A DNA stretch of 49,183 nt from a bacterium c-19. Lineage in GTDB: Bacteria; Bacillota_I; Bacilli_A; Erysipelotrichales; Erysipelotrichaceae. The position numbers and the translations under genes were made by a program. Each line of letters begins with the position of its first letter. The stretch's first letter is position 1. Location: positions 1 through 49,183 of the forward strand of contig QZED01000010.1 in the NCBI GenBank assembly GCA_009917405.1, in the 5' to 3' direction. The notes below the pieces were generated by a model. The model did no database searches. It was not told where the DNA came from and was given only the letters and a program-made list of their open reading frames with translations. Below, piece after piece: positions 18,676 through 25,354 of the stretch.

Positions 18676-18864
18676 TTACTTAAAGTCCTTCATGCGCTTT
18701 TCGTGGTATTCGAGATCACGCTTGTCCTTTTCCTGTTCGCGCTTTTCGCGTCTATGGTCATTGATGATACTCTGAATCATAGAGACTGCAGTAGTAAAGC
18801 CAACACACGCGAAGCAGCCGATACAGATGTTTATAAGAATTGTGCTAATCATGATTGTTTCCAT
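18676..18864 (-). CDS. Small phage membrane protein with charged tail
   Basis: 62 residues: a single hydrophobic segment (ISTILINICIGCFACVGFTTAV), then a strongly charged helix (RREKREQEKDKRDLEYHEKR). GGAGGTG lies upstream. It starts 15 bases after the DUF2815 stop and is probably in the same transcript. Family not recognised. Confidence 0.6.
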   Translation of the reverse strand: METIMISTILINICIGCFACVGFTTAVSMIQSIINDHRREKREQEKDKRDLEYHEKRMKDFK

Positions 18865-18879
18865 AGTTTGTCACCTCCA

Positions 18880-19452
18880 TTAATCAAGGAGATCATCATC
18901 GTCATCAGTTGCAAAGTCAGATTCAGCAGAAGCCTTACCACCAAGAGGCTCACCATCATGAATCTTCTGCAGATTGTTAAGACCGCAGGCGATGCCCTTA
19001 TTACCAGAGCTGTTGAAAGCGTAGAAGCTGATGCTGGCGCGACCGTAGACTCCAGAGTAAACCTCAGAACGAGTGAGGATAGGATTGCGGTCTGCATCTA
19101 CGATGCCTGGAGCAGAGGTTGCATTGGCATTCACAAAGTAACTGCCAGCGTAAGCAGGGTCGTCCGGTCTTTCAAGGTCGCCATCACGAAGAGGAGTCTT
19201 AAGTACGGAAAGAGCTGGTACGGACTTGCCATTACCCTTGAGCTTTGCTTCACCTTCACGATATGCAGCCTCGATAGCAGATTCAATCTTTGCGACAGTC
19301 TTTGTGTCGGACTTCGGGATAATCAGGCTGACATTATACTTCGGAGTGCCCCCGTTGATGGATTTCGGTTCCCAGACGTTGGCGTAGCTCCAGCGTGTGT
19401 TAGGACCGGTGATAACCTTCATGGGATTTGTCATTTTTGCATTTTTACTCAT
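18880..19452 (-). CDS. DUF2815 phage protein, probable ssDNA-binding protein
   Basis: About 190 residues ending in an acidic tail (SDFATDDDDDLLD), as in single-stranded DNA binding proteins. The core has TGPNTRWSYANVWEP, KYNVSLIIPKSD and YAGSYFVNANA, characteristic of DUF2815. Structures and gene context elsewhere place the family among phage replication or recombination proteins. The start at 19452 is chosen because GGAGG lies nine bases upstream; earlier ATGs are too close. It overlaps the DUF2800 gene by eight bases. DUF2800-DUF2815-polymerase is a standard early module of Clostridia phages. Confidence 0.88.
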   Translation of the reverse strand: MSKNAKMTNPMKVITGPNTRWSYANVWEPKSINGGTPKYNVSLIIPKSDTKTVAKIESAIEAAYREGEAKLKGNGKSVPALSVLKTPLRDGDLERPDDPAYAGSYFVNANATSAPGIVDADRNPILTRSEVYSGVYGRASISFYAFNSSGNKGIACGLNNLQKIHDGEPLGGKASAESDFATDDDDDLLD

Positions 19453-20582
19453 TGTCATATTCCTCCATAAAATCATTTTTTGCTGTGTTCATTGCCGGGC
19501 GTTTATCGCTCTCCGGCACAAGAGTAGGTTTGCCTTGTGGCTTTTCAATATAGGCTGCAAGGAGCTCTTCGAAGCGAGACTTACCGAGCAGCTTTTGCAT
19601 GGCCGTGATACCAAGCAGCTTCTTTTCGTAAGGGTCAAAACCAGCAACTTTGACAGCTTTCGATACGGCGTCTTCACTGGTGTATCTGCGGTTGGAACGA
19701 CCCTCGACCAGCTTCCAGCCGGTCCATTCTTTACCGCTGATTGCCTGCTGGAGTGCATACTCCTTGATGTTACCTTCCCAAGCGACCAGTTCGTCGACAC
19801 GGGAGAGGATGACTTCGATTTCCGAATCCGTGAGCAGTGGCGGCAGCTTGAACTCGTGCTGTGCGAGTAGAAGATTGGCTTCCGCTCTGGCTCGGCATTC
19901 ATGCTTTGCCTTACAGAATCCGCACCATTCACCACACAGGAAATTTCCATCACCGGCAAAGGCAAGGTCTGCGGTAGGCTTCAGAACTTCATCGGCCCAT
20001 TGATACAGGTCATCCTTGCTGACTTCGTAGGTAGAAATGTTCTGACGTCTGGGCTGGTAGATGGTCATGCTGACCGTATCGATGTCATAGATGTCATCGA
20101 AGAGCTCCAGAGCGCCAAGGGCGTAACACTTCATCTGCGGATTGTCTTCAGCGGATACGAGAATTCCAAGACCGTGCTTGTAGTCAATTACGTGCATGGT
20201 ACCGTCGCTGATGAGAATGGCATCAGATGTTCCGAAGCCTTGTTCTACCCAACGGGAGAAGTCCACTCGCTGTTCAATCAGAACAACAGGGTCGGAGCAG
20301 GTCTGCTTGGTCTCTTCCAAAAGCTCCATGATGAAGCAGGTATACCCGGTGGCACAATCTTCCATTTCAGCGTTATACCAGTCGAGATTCTTGGTAGGAT
20401 CTGTAGCTTTCATGCCAAGTGCTTTGCGGAGCTTGTACTCACAAAGATAGTGGGCATCGGTGCCTTCTGCAGCATAGTTACTGCCTTTATCCTCATAGGT
20501 TTCAGAGCCTTGCTGATGGTGGACAGTGGAGCCAGCGGTCAGAAGAGGATGCGGAGAGGATTGCATGTCTTTTAGGTGGCAT
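19445..20582 (-). pseudogene. DUF2800 phage nuclease-like gene, frameshifted near its 5' end
   Basis: The main frame encodes a DUF2800 protein (RecB/Cas4-like nuclease fold): YAAEGTDAHYLCEYKL, IEQRVDF, HVIDYKHGLG carrying the D-x-K pair, and a cysteine cluster CGEWCGFCKAKHEC for iron-sulphur binding. The true start is at 20582 (ATG after GGAGG), reading PPKRHAILSASSSDRWLHCPPSARL, but it meets TGA at 20502-20504. Two bases appear to be missing: adding TC after AGGCTC restores SARL-SETYEDKGS. An out-of-frame internal ATG could give a product with a foreign N-terminus. Confidence 0.85.
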
Positions 20583-20583
20583 A

Positions 20584-20898
20584 TTAGAGCACCTCCGCTT
20601 CCCTGAGCAGGGCTTCATAATGTATCGGGTCTACGAGTGACAACTTGCTTGCACCGTACTTTTTAAGAAGTTCTCGAATTTCAGCGGTATGTCCAGCACG
20701 AGATTTATCCGCCAGAACAGCTCGAACCTCCTCAAGGGTCAGTGCAGGTTTCGCAGGAGCGGCAGGGACTTCTGCTTTTTCAGCGGCTTCGGATTCTCCT
20801 CCAAACTGCTGTGCGAGCCAGTTTGCTGCATCGTTAATAGCAATGGCAGCATTTCTCAGCTCTTCGATGGTCATAGCCATATCGTTCATTTTTGACAT
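20584..20898 (-). CDS. Small phage protein of the DUF2800 module
   Basis: 104 residues. The N-terminal helix (MAMTIEELRNAAIAINDAANWLAQQF) is followed by an alanine/proline linker and LTLEEVRAVLADKSRAGHTAEIRELLKKYGASKLS. Similar proteins beside DUF2800 genes are often given the unsupported name 'rRNA biogenesis protein'. The Ala/Pro linker and helix-turn segment suggest a DNA-module accessory protein. AAAGGAGG precedes the start; the stop is two bases before the DUF2800 start. Confidence 0.75.
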   Translation of the reverse strand: MSKMNDMAMTIEELRNAAIAINDAANWLAQQFGGESEAAEKAEVPAAPAKPALTLEEVRAVLADKSRAGHTAEIRELLKKYGASKLSLVDPIHYEALLREAEVL

Positions 20899-21043
20899 TT
20901 ACTGTTCCTCCTTTCTCGGATTGTCTGTGTGCGGCGATGATTCTGAGATTCTTCGCCATTCTTGCGGATACCTGGCTGATTGCAGTGAGAGTAGCAATCA
21001 CTTCTGCGTCAGTGTCGCTTCTGTTGTGAAAAGTTCGATTCAC
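20834..21043 (-). CDS. Small phage early protein
   Basis: 69 residues with a GTG start (NRTFHNRSDTDAEVIATLTAISQVSARMAKNLRI), eight bases after GAGG. It overlaps the next gene by 65 bases, unusual for a bacterium but common in phage early regions; the real stop might instead have been moved by mutation. Its ribosome site can be sealed by the leader repeat upstream (copy C). Function unknown. Confidence 0.55.
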   Translation of the reverse strand: MNRTFHNRSDTDAEVIATLTAISQVSARMAKNLRIIAAHRQSEKGGTVNVKNERYGYDHRRAEKCCHCY

Positions 21044-21048
21044 GATGT

Positions 21049-21104
21049 TCACCTCGCTTTCTGTAGGTCACTTTGTTTCGCCTTACACTACTCAATGGAG
21101 GTGA
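21049..21104 (-). promoter_or_regulatory. SD-sequestering pairing in leader C
   Basis: TCACCTC (transcript, from 21098-21104) pairs perfectly with GAGGTGA (21049-21055), the ribosome site of the 69-residue protein. Between them TGTAGG and CCTTACA can form an inner helix with one bulge. The anti-SD arm belongs to the conserved repeat. Pairing is seen; function is inferred. Confidence 0.55.
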
Positions 21105-21125
21105 GACGACCGTTTGGCCGAAAAA
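21088..21125 (-). repeat. Phage leader repeat, copy C
   Basis: The third copy of the conserved block. On the minus strand TTTTTCGGCCAAACGG is followed by CTCACCTCCATT and TAGTG. It lies just after the terminator of the sigma-like gene and before the small early protein. Confidence 0.75.
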
Positions 21126-21140
21126 TAGAAAAACTTTTTT

Positions 21141-21178
21141 GAAAAGAAAAATCGTCCCCTGAAGAATCAGAGGACGAC
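21141..21178 (-). terminator. Terminator after the sigma-like gene
   Basis: TCGTCC-CCTGA and TCAG-A-GGACGA (21152-21177) form a stem with an AGAA loop, followed on the minus strand by TTTTTCTTTTC. It ends the sigma-like unit before leader C. Confidence 0.75.
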
Positions 21179-21186
21179 CATTCATA

Positions 21187-21699
21187 TTATATGTAGTCCT
21201 TAAGCTCGGAACGGAGCTTCTTGAACAGCTTGTCCCTACGATATACAAAGGTATTGCGAGAGAGTCCCATTTCCTTGCCGCAGTCACGTTCAGATTTTCC
21301 CTGCATAATAAGCTGACAGATAAGACGACCTTCCGGGTCCAGCTCATTCAGCTTTGCATAGAGAGCGTGAAGAAGTTCTGTATCCTCTAATACTTCAGCG
21401 ATAGCTGCAGATTCATCTGACATATCATCAAGCCAGCTCTTTTCGTTTCCGTCACCGTCACTAATGGTGTTGTCGAGAGAAAGCTGATCGCCAGCTTTGG
21501 CATAAGGACAGGTTAAGCAATCCATGTCACATAAGTAGCGCTTGCTTGCAGGGCAGACGCAACGACCATGTTCTTGCTGACGTTTACGATAGGTGTTGAT
21601 GTCACGGTAGTAGTTCGTGTAGAACTCCTTGTTGACATCCACCCAGCTTTTGGATTCTTTGATGTAAATACGATACTCTTGATTTACTTTGTTTGTCAT
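21187..21699 (-). CDS. Phage sigma-70-like transcription factor
   Basis: 170 residues. The C-terminal half is a sigma region 4 type helix-turn-helix: LLHALYAKLNELDPEGRLICQLIMQGKSERDCGKEMGLSRNTFVYRRDKLFKKL. The N-terminal half has a cysteine cluster (CVCPASKRYLCDMDCLTCPYAKAG) that could bind zinc. It probably switches on phage genes. The start at 21699 has AAAGGAG upstream. It is the first full gene of the minus-strand phage transcript and lies behind a structured leader. Divergent from it runs the defence operon. Confidence 0.85.
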   Translation of the reverse strand: MTNKVNQEYRIYIKESKSWVDVNKEFYTNYYRDINTYRKRQQEHGRCVCPASKRYLCDMDCLTCPYAKAGDQLSLDNTISDGDGNEKSWLDDMSDESAAIAEVLEDTELLHALYAKLNELDPEGRLICQLIMQGKSERDCGKEMGLSRNTFVYRRDKLFKKLRSELKDYI

Positions 21700-21766
21700 T
21701 CGATTTTCTCCTTTCGGCATTTGAACCGAAGCGGAGATAACCGATATGGCTGCCAGTGTTTTTCAT
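21602..21766 (-). CDS. Candidate 54-residue leader protein overlapping the sigma-like gene
   Basis: An ATG at 21766 follows GAGGTGA at ten bases and opens 54 codons (MKNTGSHIGYLRFGSNAERR onward) that end inside the sigma-like gene. Its first part lies in the leader; the rest overlaps the sigma frame. Translation could be coupled. It may equally be only a spacer, so confidence is low. Its ribosome site sits in a nested hairpin. Confidence 0.35.
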   Translation of the reverse strand: MKNTGSHIGYLRFGSNAERRKSNDKQSKSRVSYLHQRIQKLGGCQQGVLHELLP

Positions 21767-21771
21767 AAGAT

Positions 21772-21828
21772 GGTCACCTCATGCGGATAACTCCGCTTCT
21801 TTCCGGTGACCAGCCGTTCGTAAGCTGG
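21772..21828 (-). promoter_or_regulatory. Structured leader of the sigma-like unit with competing stems
   Basis: GGTCACC (transcript, from 21805-21811) pairs perfectly with GGTGACC (21772-21778), which holds a ribosome site. Inside, GCGGA-TCCGC (21784-21797) forms a further stem. Upstream, CCAGC-GCTGG (21810-21828) forms a hairpin that shares two bases with the anti-SD arm, so both stems cannot be complete at once. The layout resembles an RNA switch; function is inference. Confidence 0.5.
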
Positions 21829-21849
21829 CACTCTATTCAACTTTGTTTT

Positions 21850-21904
21850 CATATATCAATTACGAACACACCACGTGGCCACGAAGATGGTGAATTGATA
21901 TATG
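21850..21904. repeat. Nested palindrome between phage and defence units
   Basis: CATATATCAATT (21850-21861) and AATTGATATATG (21893-21904) are a perfect 12-base inverted repeat. Near its centre is the perfect palindrome CGTGGCCACG (21874-21883). It sits between the minus-strand sigma-like unit and the plus-strand defence promoter. It may be an operator, a phage origin or a site for a dimeric protein. There is no adjacent T-run, so it is not a standard terminator. Confidence 0.6.
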
Positions 21905-21967
21905 AGTCCATATCACGCTATAGAAATTTGATAAAAGTTAAATATGTCCATAACGCAAATATGAAAT

Positions 21968-21996
21968 TTGACAAACGGACACACAACTGATATAAT
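21968..21996 (+). promoter_or_regulatory. Consensus promoter of the defence operon
   Basis: TTGACA at 21968-21973 and TATAAT at 21991-21996 with 17 bases between: a perfect housekeeping promoter, the strongest in the window. It points at the ABC-three-component genes about 135 bases downstream. Confidence 0.85.
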
Positions 21997-22006
21997 ATTT
22001 AATGGG

Positions 22007-22044
22007 GTTTTGACCTGAACAGTGTTGTTCCCTTTTGTCAAAAC
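22007..22044 (+). promoter_or_regulatory. Inverted repeat at the transcription start: candidate operator
   Basis: GTTTTGAC (22007-22014) and GTCAAAAC (22037-22044) are perfect complements; within lies GAACA-gtgt-TGTTC. It starts about ten bases after the -10 box, where a repressor would block transcription or an RNA hairpin would form. The XRE protein encoded in the same operon is a natural candidate ligand. Confidence 0.55.
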
Positions 22045-22130
22045 AAGTATATAAAATGACCTATGTCAGATTGGGTCTCGTTTGGCTCATCGTGGTTCAT
22101 CATGGTTCAAAACGGAAGGAGTTGTGCTTC

Positions 22131-23264
22131 GTGGAATTTAAAGATTTTTTCTCAATACTGAAAAAGCGAATATCTGATGGTGCAGATGTTCCTTATTTTT
22201 TCCGTGATTTGATTGCCATGATTACAGATGTGTCAGAGGAAGAATGGGGTACACAGAAGGACCCGTCGACTAAACTGACAAAAGAAAACACGCTTCGAAA
22301 TTATTCAAAGCGTGGATTAAGCAAAAAGTTTGCAGAGAGTATCGTTTACAGACTTGATAGAAATTTGTTTGTTGAATCAATTAATCAAAGGTCTGTAACG
22401 GTAAGAGAACTTTTGGCAGACGATTTCAAGGCGTATGACGCAACAGCAACGGAAGCAAATATAGGTGAGCTTTTAGCGGATTGCTTCATTGAGATAATTC
22501 GTTCTTCGGCTGGTTTTGTTCAGCAGAGTGTTCTTGAAAAACAAGCACAGCAGAAAAATGCATTAGAATTAAAAAATAAATATGGGGATTATCTTGTGAA
22601 CGAAGCGAATCACACCTGTCCATTTCCGGGATGCGGAAGAGAGCTTATGATTTCGAGAGCTGGCAAGATAGCTTCATCTTACGAAGTATCTCTAATAGAT
22701 AAGAAAAAAGCGCCAGAAGTAAATAATCTTCTTGCGCTATGTCCAAACTGTTACGCTACATATTCAATTGATTCCAGCACAAAGGTTACGAAGCAATTGA
22801 TTGGAGTAAAAAAGATTTTGGTTGGGCATGGACAAAACGTAGCACTATTGGAAAACTTGTCACTTGAAAAAGGAATAGTTGATGTCCTGAAAAAGGTTAA
22901 AAAACTGAATCAGAAGGATTTATCTAATGCTTCTCTTGACCCTAAAGAGATAACACAAAAAATAAGTCCTGAAGATGATTTTGCACTATACATGACAATC
23001 AATTCATATGTAAATGCGTATTATGTTCGCATTAGGGAGATTATGACAAATGCAGACAAGCGTGGTGAGATTGATTATGATGAAGTGCAATACCAAATAC
23101 ATGCTATGTATAAGAAATTAAAGAAAGCAAAGAAGTCGAAGGTCGATATTTTTAATGAAATCGTACAGAAAATCCATAAGGTTAGTCTGATGGATGAGAT
23201 TTTGTGCCAGATTGTAGTATCGTACTTTGTTCAGAGCTGTGAGGTATTCGATGCAATTGCCTAA
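22131..23264 (+). CDS. ABC-three-component system effector with HNH-type zinc site
   Basis: A 377-residue protein whose gene is followed directly by an ABC-3C middle component and a DUF2326 ATPase, which identifies the locus as an ABC-three-component (ABC-3C) conflict system. A central zinc-binding segment (CPFPGCGREL about 163, and LCPNCYATYS about 202) is HNH-like, but the expected catalytic histidines are absent (YEVSLIDKKK, and CYATY instead of CHxxxH). The C-terminal about 170 residues probably form the ABC-3C interaction domain. I place the start at GTG 22131, preceded by GGAAGGAG; an upstream TTG at 22035 has no ribosome site. Confidence 0.75.
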   Translation: MEFKDFFSILKKRISDGADVPYFFRDLIAMITDVSEEEWGTQKDPSTKLTKENTLRNYSKRGLSKKFAESIVYRLDRNLFVESINQRSVTVRELLADDFKAYDATATEANIGELLADCFIEIIRSSAGFVQQSVLEKQAQQKNALELKNKYGDYLVNEANHTCPFPGCGRELMISRAGKIASSYEVSLIDKKKAPEVNNLLALCPNCYATYSIDSSTKVTKQLIGVKKILVGHGQNVALLENLSLEKGIVDVLKKVKKLNQKDLSNASLDPKEITQKISPEDDFALYMTINSYVNAYYVRIREIMTNADKRGEIDYDEVQYQIHAMYKKLKKAKKSKVDIFNEIVQKIHKVSLMDEILCQIVVSYFVQSCEVFDAIA

Positions 23265-23475
23265 TAAATTATATACATATAAAAAGAGTACGTTAGCACA
23301 GATTCCGATTGTGCTTGACGCAATTAAAAATGGACCAGTACCGGTTGTTGATTTGTACAAGCAAATCAGACCGTTACTGGATGATGCAACAGATTTTATG
23401 TCTGTTATGGATTGTCTGTATGCTTTAGGAGCTACAGACATAAATGATGAGGGAGAGGTATTCATATGCTTATAG
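23251..23475 (+). CDS. ABC-3C middle component
   Basis: A 74-residue protein beginning LPNKLYTYKKSTLAQIPIVL and ending DFMSVMDCLYALGATDINDEGEVFICL. This small winged-helix-like architecture is that of the middle component, which links the effector to the ATPase. It overlaps the effector gene by 14 bases and the ATPase gene by ten, so the three are translated together. The GAGG ribosome site lies inside the effector gene. Confidence 0.8.
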   Translation: MQLPNKLYTYKKSTLAQIPIVLDAIKNGPVPVVDLYKQIRPLLDDATDFMSVMDCLYALGATDINDEGEVFICL

Positions 23476-25103
23476 AAATGAAGTCTCCAGCGTTTAAGGA
23501 AAAGGGTAAGGAACGACCTCCTATCATATTTAGGGAAGGCTTAAATGTAATTCTGGGTAAGAACGATGGAGCTATGTCAATAGGTAAGTCTTCAGCGTTA
23601 CTGGCAATTGATTTTGTATTCGGTGGAGATACCTATGTTAAAAGTGATGGCGTTAAACAGGAAGGTAATCACTCAATATTCTTTGCATTTGAGTTTAATG
23701 GTATCAGATATTATTTTGAGAGAAATACCGGTGATAGTGATACCTTCTATATTTGTGATAATCATTATCGTAGAACTGATAAGACTTATACGAAAACAGA
23801 ATATACGAACTGGTTAAAGGTTAACTACAACATGGATTTTGCCGGAATATCATTTAGGAAAGCTCTTAGTAGTTTCTTCAGAATCTATGGAAAGAAGAAC
23901 CATGATGAACTTAATCCGCTACAAGGAATTCCGGGTCAAAATATGGAAAAATCTATTAATGTTATTTTGACGCTTTTTGATAAGTATAAGGATATCGAAG
24001 TGTTCAAACGGAGTGTTGATGAACATAAAAATAGACTCGCTGCCTACAATACTGCAAGAAAATATGAGTTTATCTCCAATTTAGTCGGTGGAAAAAAGAA
24101 GTATGAAGAAAATCTTCAGGAAATTCGCGCGTTAGAACAGGAATTGGGAACTTTAATGGAGGTTGCAGAAAAAGGTCATACTGATGAAGAAATTGAGAAA
24201 AATAAACGCAAAGCGGAATTAACAACAATAAAGCTTAATTTAGAGACACTGTTACAATCGAAAGAAATGCGACTCAGACTTGTTAATATGAGCTTGGAAT
24301 ATGGGTTGTATCCGACAGAGGCAGATATAGCTGCATTACAACAATACTTTCCGACAGTGAATCTTCGAAAGCTATATGAAGTGGAGCAGTACCATCGGAA
24401 ATTAGCAAAAATATTAGACGGACAGTTTAAAAGTGAGCAGAATGCTATAAAGGGTGAAATTGATATCATAAAAGAACAATTGGAAATAGTAAACACCCAA
24501 ATAAAAGAACTTGGATTTGTCGGTAATATTTCTAAAGAATTTTTGGATAAACATTCTGCTATCACAGGAGAAATAAATGCATTGAGAACACAGAATCAGG
24601 CGTTCTTAAAGCAAAAAGAATTGCAGGAAGCAAAGGCCAATGCGGATGAAGTTTTAAGACGTAGTATTGAAGATATCTTGAGAGAAATTGAAGTAACTCT
24701 GAACGATAAAATGAAAGAGTTTAATGATTCCTTGTTTTCGACTCAGCGTAAGCCACCGTATATCCACTTCAATCGTTATGATAGTTATAAATTTGAAACA
24801 CCTATGGATACGGGAACAGGATCAAATTATAAAGGAATGATAGTTTATGATCTGGCGATGCTTTTTTCTACAGCACTTCCGGCGTTGGCACATGATTCGT
24901 TGTTGTTTAAAAATCTCGAAAAGAATGTCGAGGATGGAATTATAAAAATCTATAACAGCACAAAGAAACAAGTGTTTATTGCTTATGACAAGCAGGGTGA
25001 TTGCAGACCGGAGACTAGGGATATTCTAGAGAGGAATTGTGTTCTTCGTCTTTCAAATGATAATTGTGAACTGTATGGAAGGTCATGGAATATAGAGGAG
25101 TAA
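23466..25103 (+). CDS. DUF2326 SMC/Rad50-like ATPase of the ABC-3C system
   Basis: 545 residues. The N-terminal ATPase head has the Walker A region NVILGKNDGAMSIGKSSALL at about 26-45. Two long coiled-coil arms follow (about 185-280 and 310-420), with a C-terminal DUF2326 half (GMIVYDLAMLFSTALPALAHDSLLF near 457). Such ATPases are thought to sense foreign DNA or stalled replication and signal to the effector through the middle component. No signal peptide, cytoplasmic. It is the third gene of the ABC-3C operon; the XRE regulator gene starts seven bases after its stop. Confidence 0.88.
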   Translation: MLIEMKSPAFKEKGKERPPIIFREGLNVILGKNDGAMSIGKSSALLAIDFVFGGDTYVKSDGVKQEGNHSIFFAFEFNGIRYYFERNTGDSDTFYICDNHYRRTDKTYTKTEYTNWLKVNYNMDFAGISFRKALSSFFRIYGKKNHDELNPLQGIPGQNMEKSINVILTLFDKYKDIEVFKRSVDEHKNRLAAYNTARKYEFISNLVGGKKKYEENLQEIRALEQELGTLMEVAEKGHTDEEIEKNKRKAELTTIKLNLETLLQSKEMRLRLVNMSLEYGLYPTEADIAALQQYFPTVNLRKLYEVEQYHRKLAKILDGQFKSEQNAIKGEIDIIKEQLEIVNTQIKELGFVGNISKEFLDKHSAITGEINALRTQNQAFLKQKELQEAKANADEVLRRSIEDILREIEVTLNDKMKEFNDSLFSTQRKPPYIHFNRYDSYKFETPMDTGTGSNYKGMIVYDLAMLFSTALPALAHDSLLFKNLEKNVEDGIIKIYNSTKKQVFIAYDKQGDCRPETRDILERNCVLRLSNDNCELYGRSWNIEE

Positions 25104-25110
25104 AACCAGT

Positions 25111-25323
25111 ATGAAGATGAGTTATAACAAATTATGGAAGTTACTGATTGATAAAAATATGAAAAAATCAGATTTGAGAAAGAATGCAGGAATCAGTTCA
25201 TCTTCACTTGCAAAACTAGGTAAAGATGAAAATGTTACTACAGAAGTATTAGCAAAAATCTGTAACGAACTCAAATGTGATGTCGGGGATATTATGGAAT
25301 TCATACCGGATGGAAATGAATAA
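25111..25323 (+). CDS. XRE-family repressor of the defence operon
   Basis: A 70-residue single-domain helix-turn-helix protein (SYNKLWKLLIDKNMKKSDLRKNAGISSSSLAKLGKDENVTTEVLAKICNELKCDVGDIMEF), a Cro/C1 type close to HTH_26. GAGGAG lies ten bases upstream. Placed between the ABC-3C genes and the MORC/Z1 genes, it could control both, with the inverted repeat at 22007-22044 as a possible operator. Confidence 0.88.
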   Translation: MKMSYNKLWKLLIDKNMKKSDLRKNAGISSSSLAKLGKDENVTTEVLAKICNELKCDVGDIMEFIPDGNE

Positions 25324-25354
25324 ACGCTCGTTTAGCTAAGGAAGGAATCTGCAA

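Noticed and set aside
18703-19470. A 255-codon plus-strand ORF
   Set aside because: It is antisense to two small phage genes and the DUF2815 gene, has no ribosome site and no recognisable motif.
19901-20575. A 224-codon plus-strand ORF
   Set aside because: It is antisense to the DUF2800 gene, whose conserved protein sequence is clear.
11214-21125. Repeats A, B, C as a CRISPR array or as coding for a short MExR-type peptide on the plus strand
   Set aside because: Copies are kilobases apart and show no spacers. The plus-strand peptide reading lacks ribosome sites, while the minus-strand RNA pairing explains the conserved bases better.
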